Of a stretch of DNA of 57,671 bases, positions 12,103-22,600 are shown one piece after another. A program made the translations under genes and the position numbers. Source of the stretch: Zygnema cylindricum (taxonomy: Eukaryota > Streptophyta > Zygnematophyceae > Zygnematales > Zygnemataceae); contig JBBHKE010001097.1 of NCBI GenBank assembly GCA_037447655.1, forward strand, positions 30,001-87,671. Reading direction: 5' to 3'. Numbering within the stretch: position 1 is the first letter of the stretch; every line of letters begins with the position of its first letter. Under the pieces are notes generated by a model. The model saw nothing but the letters and a program-made list of their open reading frames with translations, did no database searches and was not told where the DNA came from.

Positions 12103-12447
12103 GTGTGCCTGATGCTAAATGCACTAAAAATTATCTTTTTCTACCACTTTATTTTATTCACCAAATTGGCCAGAAAACTGCAGCTTCGATAATTGAACTA
12201 AGTTAACAGCTATAACTATGTTGGACGGCTGCGATTTTCGCCTCGTATCTCGCATTATTCAAGGATTTTCGAATTCAAATTCAAAAGTCTAACAGAGCCA
12301 TCTGCAATCCTGCAGCCACGTTCTCAGTAACATTTTCGAAAACTTCTTCAACAGAAATTGACAAAAAAATGATGCAAAAGAATTGACAACATTTACTTCA
12401 GATTTCATATTGTAGTGTTAATTTGAATCCAGCGTTTTGTTTCAACA
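12103..12447. other. Region upstream of MEI1-like gene
   Basis: No BRCT-like exon is recognisable here, although the family usually has further N-terminal BRCT domains. It may hold the promoter or an intron of an undetected upstream part. Confidence 0.4.
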
Positions 12448-15400
12448 ATGCCAGGAGAGGTATCCTCTGACAAATCGCATATCTTTTTAGGTTTACAAAT
12501 ATGCGTCACAGGACTAACAAAAGGTAAGAAGTAAACCAAGGCTAGCCGAAACTGGTAGAATGCATGAAGTGACTAACCTAATTTTATGAATTGAAAATTG
12601 AGTAAATTGCAAAAGAAATACAAGATCCTGACAAAAAATAACGTTGTACGGTTTTCCACAAAGCACTGCCAAGTTTTCTCCAGTAAAGTTACCCTAGGAT
12701 GAAAAGTTATTTTCAGTGCTTATTTAGTGCGGATGGCTATACAGTGCGAATATTATTACAAAGTCTATTGGCTCACTGGACAAAATAAGAGCTGAATGTA
12801 ATTTTTTTTGATTTTGATGCAGAGGAAAGAAAATTTGTAAAGGAGAGAACAGAGGCGCTGGGAGGCGAATATGATTGCAATTTAACACCTAAATGCACCC
12901 ACCTTATTGTGCAGATATCCGTTTTCTACTTTCTTTTTAAATACGAGTTTAAAAGTAGTTAATCTGTCTTCAATTTCTCACTCCAGAAATTTTTTCCAAA
13001 CATTCAAAAGCTACATGAAATATTAATATAACTCAAAACTTACAAGCAGTTGTTAATATATGGATGCTTTATTGGATCTAGGATAGAAAGTTATAAAGAG
13101 AGAAGTACTTTGACTTTTCTTTACAGACTGTTTGGAGCTAAGTTACAGCATTCTGTAAAACATGCAATTAAGTACGGAAGGCATATTGTGAAGATTCAGT
13201 GGTTCTTGGACTCTGTGAGGCTTCAAGGTAAGCTGGCTTGTTCTATGAGGAGAAAGAGAGGGCGAGGAAGAGGGAGAGGGAGAGGGAGAGGGAGAGGGAG
13301 GGAGAGGGAGGGAGAAAAGGGGGAGGGAAAGGGAGAGGGAGAGGGAGGGGGGGGGGGAGAGGGAGAGGGAGAGAGAGGGAGGGAGAGAGGGGGGGGGGGG
13401 GAGGGAGTTGAGGAGTGGGCGAAGGCTGAAAAAGTAGGAAGAGGAGGAGAGAGGAAGAGGAGAGGGGATGGAGAATGAGAGAAAAAGGGATTGAGAGTGG
13501 GAGAGGGAGTCGTCGAAGGAGAGGAGAGAGGGAGAGGGGAGGGAGAGGAGGAGGGAGAGGGAGAGGGAGGAAGAGGAGAGGGAGAGGAAAGGCGTTCATG
13601 GAAATAGATGGAAGAAATGAAAAGTGAGTGGACATTGGTGGAATGAATCTGAAATTGCAGAATGGAGGAAATGGAGAAGGAAGGCTTAATGAAGTGGACA
13701 AATTGAAAAATATTCAATCGGCGATTCGACTTGTCAGTTGGACAATGTGTGGAACAGAAGAATCTGCTCCGGACTGGGAGCTGGAGAAACTACAGAGTTA
13801 TGTGGTGAACTGGAGAAGGACTGTCACAACATGGAAACTGTCGTTGCTGAATTTGGTGATGTGAAGAAGATAACGGAGGTGGTTGGTCAAATGTTTCAAG
13901 AAAATATCTGTCATCAGGAGCACAAGGCAGTAGTTTCACATGAAGAAACTATCCTTGGAGGTGGTTCCTTCTTTATTGATCCAAATTTACCGCTTGGTGT
14001 CAAGGAACAGGTGAAATGTTTGATTCTCCTGGTCATGTACTATATCTCTGATTTCTACACAAAAAAACAGCATAAAAATCTTTTATTTTTTGGATCACAT
14101 TCTTTTTTGTTGGTTTGACACTGCTGAATTAACTCCTCTGGTGACTCTCACTACCTTCACGACTTACTATTCATGACCTGCAGCGTATTTGACCTGCAGC
14201 ATATTAAGGTAAAAGACAAAAGAAATAGTATACGGATAGACAAAATTCAGGACTTAGCTTGATTTGGCAAAATTGTCGACCAAAATCGGCCGTACAAGGT
14301 CATATCCAATTCATTACAGGGTAAATTACACGTCCATGATTACAGTAGTGTTATTGGCCAGTAATCACAGTAATTGTATAGGAAAAATTGTATGAATTGT
14401 GCACTTTTATGTACGATAACTGCGAATCTGGCCAGTAATGCCCGTAATCGCATATGTCACATATGTAGTAATCTCATGCTAAGTACCTTATTACTAATGC
14501 ATCAAGAATGAGGTGTGATTTTGTGAAATACTGCAATAAACCAATTAAATTTAAACCAAATGGATTGCAGGTCTGCAAAGCTCTGGATACAGCTGGCTCA
14601 TCTCATATGGAGGAGTTTTACTCCGGTGGTGATGTCTCACATGTTGTTTGTGATCTGCAATTTCTACATAAATATGTTGCGAGGAATTTGACAATAGTGA
14701 CTGTAAGTTTATAATTTGTTTTTCTAAAACTGGCCATGTTGATGTGTTAACCACGCTGATGCATTGCCAATACTTTTTGCCATTTTGCTAGAAATAATCC
14801 ACTTGCAATTGTTCTCTCTTGTCAGATATACAATGTCTATCTAACGGGAAGTGAATTCCGTAATATAGTACTCTTAACCGTGACATGCACGTTTCTTTCA
14901 AATGTCTTTTAACTTACACTGACTTTTTGTATTACTAACCTACTGAACCTTGTTCTACAGCCAATGTGGGTCATGAGATCGGTGGAGAGACAGAAAGTGC
15001 AACGAGTTGTACAATTGTCTGCTGATATGGGCAGTCAGCTCTCTTCCTGGCTTACTTGCAAAGATCGAGAACCTGTCATCCAGGTGAGGCATATTTTGTT
15101 TGACTCGTCAACAAGTTTACCACTGCTTGAAAGTATGGCATGTCTGTAACTGTCCATTAAGTCAAAGGTACACAGCGCATTTTCGATGCTTAAGTAGTTA
15201 AAAATATTCTTACTGGTATAAAATTATTGAATATGGGGATTTAACTAATGGGCCGAAGCCCAAAGAAAACAGTACCAAATGCACTATATTTGCGATGCAG
15301 GGTACTAAATTCTATCCTTTGTTGCCCATAGTAGCTAGGGTACTCATACATCCCTATTAGAGTTAATCACTATTAATTCGAGTAAGTGTTTTTTTCATCC

Positions 15401-17710
15401 GACATCATTATTTAGTGTTAAAAATAATATTTAGTTGAGTGGCCCATAATGAACCACGTGGCAAAGCATGATTTAGTGTATGACTAATCTCAAAGAAGTG
15501 TTAGCGCTAATAATTCACTAACTCTAATAGCAATGGGCGGTGTACTTTTGCTGCAGGATAAAAGCAAGATTGACAATACCAGTGGACCAGAGACTGTTTC
15601 AGCTTTTTTTGCATCGAGAGAGGAGACAACAGGAAATGGAGTTTCGGAGCAATTGCTTAAAAGATGGGAGGAAAATATGAGGACCGCAAAAGAGGATGTT
15701 AGGCTAAGAAGACAGCAAGTGAGCATATCAAAAACCTTCTCAACAAGGCTAAGTCTTTTGGGTGCTTAGACCATTTTTCAATAATCATGGAAGAGATAAA
15801 AGACTTCGGTTTTTAAAAAGCATGACTAAAGAACTTCACAAGAGTTGCAATCTAAACTAAACTTATAACAGGCTTTGCTTGATATGGCTGAAAATTCTTT
15901 GTCAGGATCACCAGGACCGGAGGTAATTCATTTATAAATATTAATTTGCAATTTGAAGACCTCTGCTAAAGTACACCAACACGATTTTCCAACCGGGTCT
16001 TTCATAGTCCCTTTTTCAGACTGATCCTGTTATAAAGTTTTTAAAACGCATTGGAACTCTCAAGTACGGAATAAATGTCTTATGGAAATGGAATGGCAAA
16101 ATCAAAGAAATCTCTTCGACTTTTCTTTTGTTACCCTTTGGATCTGTCAAGTTGAATTCAATGCAGTTAACTCAATAACTACGCGCTGGTTTTTTTCCTA
16201 TGACAGTCCTCCAGAAATGTACCTTGTCAACCTACTCCTCCCTCCCTACTTGATTCTCTCAGTTGGACAATCACGGAACCACCAGCTCAAGCTCAAATCA
16301 TTTGTGATGATGGTCCTCCAACCGTTGTTTCAGATACTGCCGATAATTCCTGGCATGTCGGTAACGAATCCGAGAAAAATATTTTTTCCGCGGGCAATTT
16401 GGGAGCTCCAGAATGTAATTTGACAAAAACTTCTACATTGGAGCAAGACCATGGAACATATTACACAAGAAAGATGACAGAAAGGTAAAAAATAATACAC
16501 ACTGCATTTTAACTTTTAATGGCCATAATAATTACCGTACACAATGAATTTTACAGATGTTTATGAATGACGAGAAGCATATGTGATTACCAGATTACGT
16601 CAAAAAGGCAAAAAAAAAATGTTTTATCATTGTTTTCCTCTTGGAGGTCGCAATGTTGCTAAGAGTTGAGGTGCAAGACAGTCGATCCTGAAAATCCTCC
16701 GTTTTGGTATACTATAGTGTGAAGGAATTTTTAGTGTAAAGGCGGAAACAGGATACAAAATACTAACTTAGTGTTGGGAGACGTGGGGAATTATTGAGCA
16801 TTCCCTTAAACTGTGTTACTACTTTTTTTGCAATTTTTTGTCAAAAAAAGTTGTGACCGAATTAGTGTTATCAACACTAATAGTGACGGGCAGTGTACTT
16901 TTTTGTTTCTGGCAGAGAACTCGAAGAGATAATTTTCAAAGGACCATTCTTGACCATTCTATTTCCAGTGGATAGATTTGATGAGGTGGGCCCAAAGTCA
17001 AAAACGGTCTTTTCCACGACAGGATTCACAAGGAAAAGCATTTTGGATATCGTTTATAAATTCTATCAGGTCAGTTCTCTCCATTCATGTGAAAATTCAC
17101 AAGATAAAAATATAAAAGCTTACATTGTATATTTTATATTTTAATATATATTAGCTCTTTGATAGATAGATCAAAAGAAGTACCTGAAACTTCTTTTGTA
17201 ACTAAGTTTGTTAAAGTTACTCAATGTTATTATGGGATAACTAAATTCTTAGTCTTTCACATTAGGTTCACCTAGGAATTGGTTCTTTTGAGTGTGGGCT
17301 TTTATTTAATTCCGTTTTGTTATTAATTTTAATGCGGTTTTCTTGTGACGTGGCTGTTTCTTAACTGTTTGAAGAATTTGCATTAAGAAAAAAACCATTA
17401 GTGTTATAAACACTATTTTAGGTTCAAGGTCCAGAATTCCGGGACACAGATGTATTGTCACTTATACTTTTTTTTTGTTTGCCGAAACTTGCAGGAAAAT
17501 ATGACACCGGAAGAAATCGATTTGGCAATGCACACTGACTCGAAGCACGGAGATCGTTTGAGAAACAATATTTTAAAATGGGTGCAAATAGGAGTTTGTG
17601 AAGGGATGAAACGTAGTGAATTTATGGGCAGTAGGAGAAGCTTAGAGGGTTTGAGAAGAATCAGTAGACACAATGCGGGTCGAGTATATGAGCTTTTGTT
17701 GGGATCATAA
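12448..17710 (+). CDS. MEI1: MEI1/TopBP1-like BRCT protein
   Basis: Supported exons: 12448-12523, 12823-12914, 13125-13227, a poorly resolved piece at about 13680-13693, 13738-14010, 14571-14702, 14961-15083, 15557-15718, 15872-15922, 16207-16484, 16916-17069, 17495-17710. Exons 1-3 form one BRCT domain (GLQICVTGL, GGEYDCN, CTHLIVQ, GAKLQHSVKHAIKYG, WFLDS). Exons at 13738-15083 form a second (FFIDPNLPLGVKEQ, SHVVCD, IVTPMWVMRSV). The tail has the plant MEI1 signatures PPSLLDSLSW, FLTILFPVDRF, DIVYKFYQENM and FMGSRRSLEGLRRI, ending VYELLLGS. Arabidopsis MEI1 acts in meiotic DNA repair; a nuclear scaffold role is inferred. The recovered protein (about 550 aa) is much shorter than MEI1 (about 970 aa) because N-terminal BRCT repeats were not found. 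The ATG at 12448 may instead be intronic, with an acceptor ending CCAG at 12454. Frame continuity at 13680-13738 is unresolved. Confidence 0.8.
12915..13124 (+). other. U12-type AT-AC intron
   Basis: The intron starts ATATCCGTTTTC, one mismatch from the U12 donor consensus ATATCCTTT, and ends TTTCTTTAC. A branch-like TACTTTGACT lies about 11-12 bases before the AC. Only AT-AC boundaries keep phase 0 (HLIVQ then RLFGAKLQ); using the nearby CAG as acceptor breaks the frame. Confidence 0.8.
13243..13600 (+). repeat. Purine-rich GGGAGA minisatellite in MEI1 intron
   Basis: About 350 bases are almost all G and A on the plus strand, built from GGGAGA and GGAGA units with runs of up to 12 G. It starts about 16 bases after a splice donor and fills the intron up to the next acceptor region. 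The RGRGRG and SPSPSP frames it gives are repeat artefacts. Confidence 0.9.
15341..15543. mobile_element. MITE in MEI1 intron, abuts acceptor (H4)
   Basis: The right terminus CTAATAGCAATGGGCGGTGTA is typical of the A/H group; the left end near TACATCCCTATTAGAG is worn. The terminus ends 11 bases before the acceptor AG of the exon at 15557. Confidence 0.75.
16708..16897. mobile_element. MITE in MEI1 intron, abuts acceptor (H5)
   Basis: The right terminus CACTAATAGTGACGGGCAGTG plus TA is clear; the left end is degraded. It ends 16-18 bases before the acceptor AG of the exon at 16916, leaving only a T-rich tract between. Confidence 0.7.
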
Positions 17711-17862
17711 GAAGAGAGGAAGAGTAAGTGGGATTCTTAATACTAGTTTTAAACTCGTAAAACATAGTGAATATATGGGAATTTTCAAGAGTTTGAGAAG
17801 AATAATGCATAATGAAGGTGGAGTATACGAGCTTTTGTTAGGATCACAAGACCGTATATGAG
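17605..17862 (+). repeat. Degenerate tandem copy of MEI1 terminal exon end
   Basis: The last roughly 95 bases of the MEI1 coding exon (GTGAATTTATGGG through GAGCTTTTGTTGGGATCA) recur at about 17767-17852 as GTGAATATATGGG through GAGCTTTTGTTAGGATCA, with one deletion of about ten bases. The second copy lies after the stop codon and still reads MGIFKSLRRIMHNEGGVYEL in one frame. Confidence 0.85.
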
Positions 17863-19604
17863 ATTTATGGGAATTTGGGATTTTGAAGAAGAGGATTCCC
17901 GCTCGCTTCTGTGATACAAACAGTACAATGTGTCACAAGCAAAGATTACAGGAGACTTCTTTGCTTACTGGGTTCAGTTGATTATTACAAAACCATGTGC
18001 AATCTCTGAACTATGTTTTGAGTTCATTTTTTAAGTTCGTTGTATTTTCCAAAACAGTCCCAGCTGTCAGACAGTTGCTAGTGTGAGTCCAGAAAACTTG
18101 AGGTCAAACATACAGAAACCGAGATAAATAAAGTATAAACAAAGTCAAAAACACTTCATGCGTCCAGCTGATAATGTACATACAATGACATACACGTGGG
18201 CAGAGTTTTCATACTTCCACAATCCACTTGGGAGCTATCTGTAAGGCAACTATACACACTTATCTGTCTTGAAAGCTGGGATTTGAGGTGGTAACTAAGC
18301 TTGAGCACATGATTCTAGTAGGGAAAGTGTACAAATAGTCCTCTGTATGGCTTTCTGTTTTCTGTACGGTTACTTCAGTTACTTTCCTGTATCTACAGAG
18401 CACTAATTTGTAATTATCCCATCAGTGTAAGCTTTATGCCCTGACAGGTAACGACCGCAGCAGAAAGGATATCTTGACCTGAAATATTCTAAGTTTTACT
18501 TTGTTATCTGTGACGGACAGTGTGTACCATTATTACTGTTAATGACACTGTAATGGTAATCTTAGATTCTGCCCCTCATACCTAAAACAGTAACAACGAC
18601 ATGTTCTTTTTTTTCTTAGAGCATATTGTTGAAGCAGCTCATTTTATTTAGAAGGGATTCTTTCTCTATTCTAAAAACACATGGCATACTGTATATGGAG
18701 AATTTGAAGAGATATTTTGATTGTGACAATCGTTGCAACAGGAAGCCAACTAGGATTTAGGCATAGAAAGAAAAAAAATGTTCGAGTTAACATTTTGAAA
18801 CTCTCGACTCCATTTGTCTCTTAAGAAATGGAATTTGTTTATAAACCACTTCCTTATCCGAACAACTTTCCAAAAACTCTTTCGTTAGCAAAATAAGATT
18901 GCAATCTACATCTCAGTAACCGTATGCAGTTCACAACGTGTAGGCCTCAGAAAATACTCCTTCCGAGCAAAATTAAAGGGAAATTTTACCCCCGGGCCAC
19001 AATAGGTCACGATAGATCACAATACTTACCAGGTCCCCGACAATTAGCAACTTATTTCCTACCATATTAGTCAAAGATTTTTTTTTAGTCACATATCCAA
19101 TGTTTCCGTCAACCCAACACAACACATTTGACACTTTCCAAACCAAAAATTTCTTTGTTTGGCATAACAAAAAAAAAAAAAAAATGGGAAGCCTTCCATT
19201 GGCCGCTTCTTTCTTTTTTAGGACGAGAGGCCGATACATACAATAAGGATGCCACTTGTGCATCACAAAAGACCCTTCTTAACTTCAACAACCTTTAATA
19301 AACCTCCAGTGCTCTCTCCTCCCCTCCCCTCCCTCCCCTACATTCTTTGCCTTTTTCCCAATAATACCATTTTCTTAACCAATTCCTTTCCTGTTGTTAC
19401 CTCCACTTCCTTTCCCTCTTTCGTGAGTTTCCAGTGACACTCATTTCTTTTCCGTTTCCGACTGCCTCTATGTGTAAACTCTTATCCCACTTCTACGGCT
19501 CGAACGACCACCCATGTTAAATGCGTTAAAAGGTTTAAAATCAAGCGGCCCTCATTTCGTCTGTAAGTGCACTTCACCGTCCTTACAACTCGAAAAGGAA
19601 CGGC
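17711..19604. other. Convergent intergenic region
   Basis: Between the 3' ends of the MEI1-like and MPP-alpha genes. Apart from the exon-tail copy and simple poly-A/T tracts I see no gene. It must hold both 3' UTRs and terminators. Confidence 0.5.
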
Positions 19605-22600
19605 TTATCCGAACCTTGCGGCTACTCGGTCCAATGACGGCAAAGCAAGCACTGCACCGACCAATCATTTTGAAAAAAAAATGATCATTTAAAAAAAAAG
19701 CGATCACTTGAAAAAAAAAAACGATCGTTTCAAAAATTGAAGTTTGTAAAGCAAATTGCATTGGATAATCATATCAAACATATTGCATATCGAACAGCGA
19801 TTCACGAAAAAAAAACTGAAACAAAACACCTACCGATTACCGACAATTGAGCAGTCACAATTCCGAGCAAATATTTTTTTCCTTCACACCCAATTTTTTC
19901 CTTACTTGCAGCAAAGTTAAGAAACAAAAAACCATACGAAACTCACATAGAACTGTCAAAAACAACTCACCGTTTCCGTAGGCAACCATAGTGAGAGGTG
20001 TTTTCGTCACTTTCTTAGCAATTGCCGTGATATCCGCAAGGGTCAAAGCTTCGACAGCTTTAATAAAATCCTGAGGTGATTTCCTGTTCAATTCAAAAAC
20101 CATAAATAGTGTAAATCATACATCGATACCATCAACAGTAAATCTCCCTAGACAAATCTCTCGGCTTTCCAGTACAACGCAATGTTCCCTTTCAGTTTCA
20201 GGAATTGAAAAAGAAAAGATCTCATAATATTTTCTTATAAAAAATGCTTGTAAACTGGATTATTTGTGCCTGGAAAGATCACTAAAAACGTTAATATAAT
20301 CATAAAAACATTGAAAATTCTATCGGTACTGTTGTACTATTGTACTATGCTAAGTACTTCAGTAGCCGCAGCTCAAAATAAGTAACGAGAAAATAACTCC
20401 AAAGCCCCTAGATTCACCTAAACAGGACCGTAAGATTCAAAAAAAACATACCTTCCAAAAACCCAATAATTAAGAACTAACAGAGTCAGGGCGATTTCAC
20501 ACATTGAAAAATAAAATAAAAATGCTTAGCCGCACACGTGCAAAACTGTTATTTTTAATGCATTGAAACGTGTAATTAAACATTGGCAAACAAGCAGACA
20601 CAACGTAGATGTCCATAGAACATCTATTAATATCTCTACTTCATCAATACAAGTATTGTGTCACGAGTTGTGACATGGACGGTCAAAGGGATCAAAGGAC
20701 GTGATCACAAATCACTTCTCCTTGGACCAACAGAATGGGTCGAAAAGCTAATATCAGTCATGAGGTTTCTGGCCAGTGGGCGAGATTTTGGCCGATAATG
20801 AAAGAAATTAATGCACTAACTTTGAACCGTCAAAAACTTCTGTACAGCATGAGCAGTGTTCATGCCTGAGACGAGTTCACACACATAAAACTATTGTTTT
20901 TCAGCGTGAAACAGACGCAATTTTCATACGTTTGGCCAAAATCTGGCCTCCTGTCAAAAGTCTCATTACAGACATTAGACCATGTATGGTTATGAGAATT
21001 GATGTTTTCTTCTTCACTTAACACTAATAACAATACACTGTAGTTTTCCGGCCCCATTCTGTCGGTCCAATGGGAAGGGAGTCCTTATGGAGTACATCAT
21101 GAAAAATATCGTAGTTTGACCATATCATGTATCACAATATATCGACGATATGTCGACTGACAGCATATCGGCTGACAGCAGGTCAAAAAAGCCAATTGTC
21201 GGTTATCAGTAAATGGAAACCAATGAGCAACACTAGAAAATCCACGATTTTCATGGAAAAAAAAATCTTAATCTCATTCTCACCTGTGACCATAAGTGAG
21301 CAACTGCCTTCCAATATCCTCTGTTACAATTTGCTGCTCCAAACCCAGACCCCGAATTACAGTTAGCTTCCCAAACCCCAAAATCCTACACTATGGAAAA
21401 TTAAACAGAAAATCATGAATAAGCTACACTGCTCATCGCTATTAGAGCTAATCACTCTAATTCAAGTGAGATTTTTTTTGCCAGAATTACAAATTAGCGT
21501 TAATAACACTATGTAAGTGGCCCACAATGAGCCGCATCTCAAAACACAATTTACTCCAGTTGATTCTAATTAAGTGCTAAATACTAATTAGAATCCAAAA
21601 GATCGCCCCTCTCCCAAACCGAATTCCTCTGACAAGCTAGTTAGTTATTCAAATACAGAACCGTGAGTCACTATTATAATTAAAACAATATTAATATGAG
21701 GACTGTTTCAGTGATACTAATTTAATTTAAGTACAGATCGCATAGGCGATTTATAAGTGCATATACATATAATTACTTCTGAGGTTACTAACACTTCGAG
21801 GTGTAGGGTTATAAAACGTAAAAATAGTGTTACTAATGCTATTTTTAGTCAAAAGCCACAAAAAAACCGGGACCCGAATGTACCCTAATAGCGATTCAGA
21901 GTCAAGTTCAGAAGGTCAAGGCACAAGAATTGACAGAAAATTGTGGGATTGAAACCACTAGAGGAATAAACAAGGAAAAACTGAGAAATTCCAATGAAAC
22001 CCAACTTCATCGGACCTAATCCATTTCTCTATGCCGTACCTTTTGTCCTTATAAAATTTGATATTCGGCTGTACAAATGATCTAATGATGGTTACATCAA
22101 AATTTTCATACCAGCATTTATATTTTTATAATGACTAAGCTTACTACAAGATGCATACATTGGAATGTTATTCATTAGTTTTGTACCATAAAAAAGTAGC
22201 ACATGAGTTATTTCACTCACCTTGGACTCCAAGTTCATTAGTACACTTGCAATGGTGGCATTCTTAGCCCTTCGAAGCTCCTTAGCCGTCACTGCAATGC
22301 ATGAAAAAAAAAACAATGTTAGTGTACCTTTTACTCTTCGGCCCGAATCACTTTACATAAAAAGTCTTTACAGAGGTAAAGAATTAGAAGATACACGCAT
22401 CGGCATCGACCAAATTGCCAACAGTCCTACTTCCAGCTCTTCTTTAGCATAAAAAATCCGACCTAAAGCAGTAGAAGATTTAGAGAGTGAACAGGAAACT
22501 GTGGGTACAATGTTCAAACAACAAAGTTTTTCGCTAATTAAGTTTTTAGCTGTAATTCAGTTGTACATAGTACTACGATTTTCTCTCTGGCCAAAGATCA

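Noticed and set aside
13050-13717. Long open frames encoding RGRGRG or SPSPLP runs on both strands
   Set aside because: They are translations of a GGGAGA minisatellite inside a MEI1 intron, open in several frames because the tract lacks stop triplets.
16020-16160. Possible extra MEI1 exon starting TDPVIKFLKRIG
   Set aside because: It has an acceptor-like CAG but no good donor before a stop, and exon 15872-15922 joins directly in phase to 16207 with family-like sequence.
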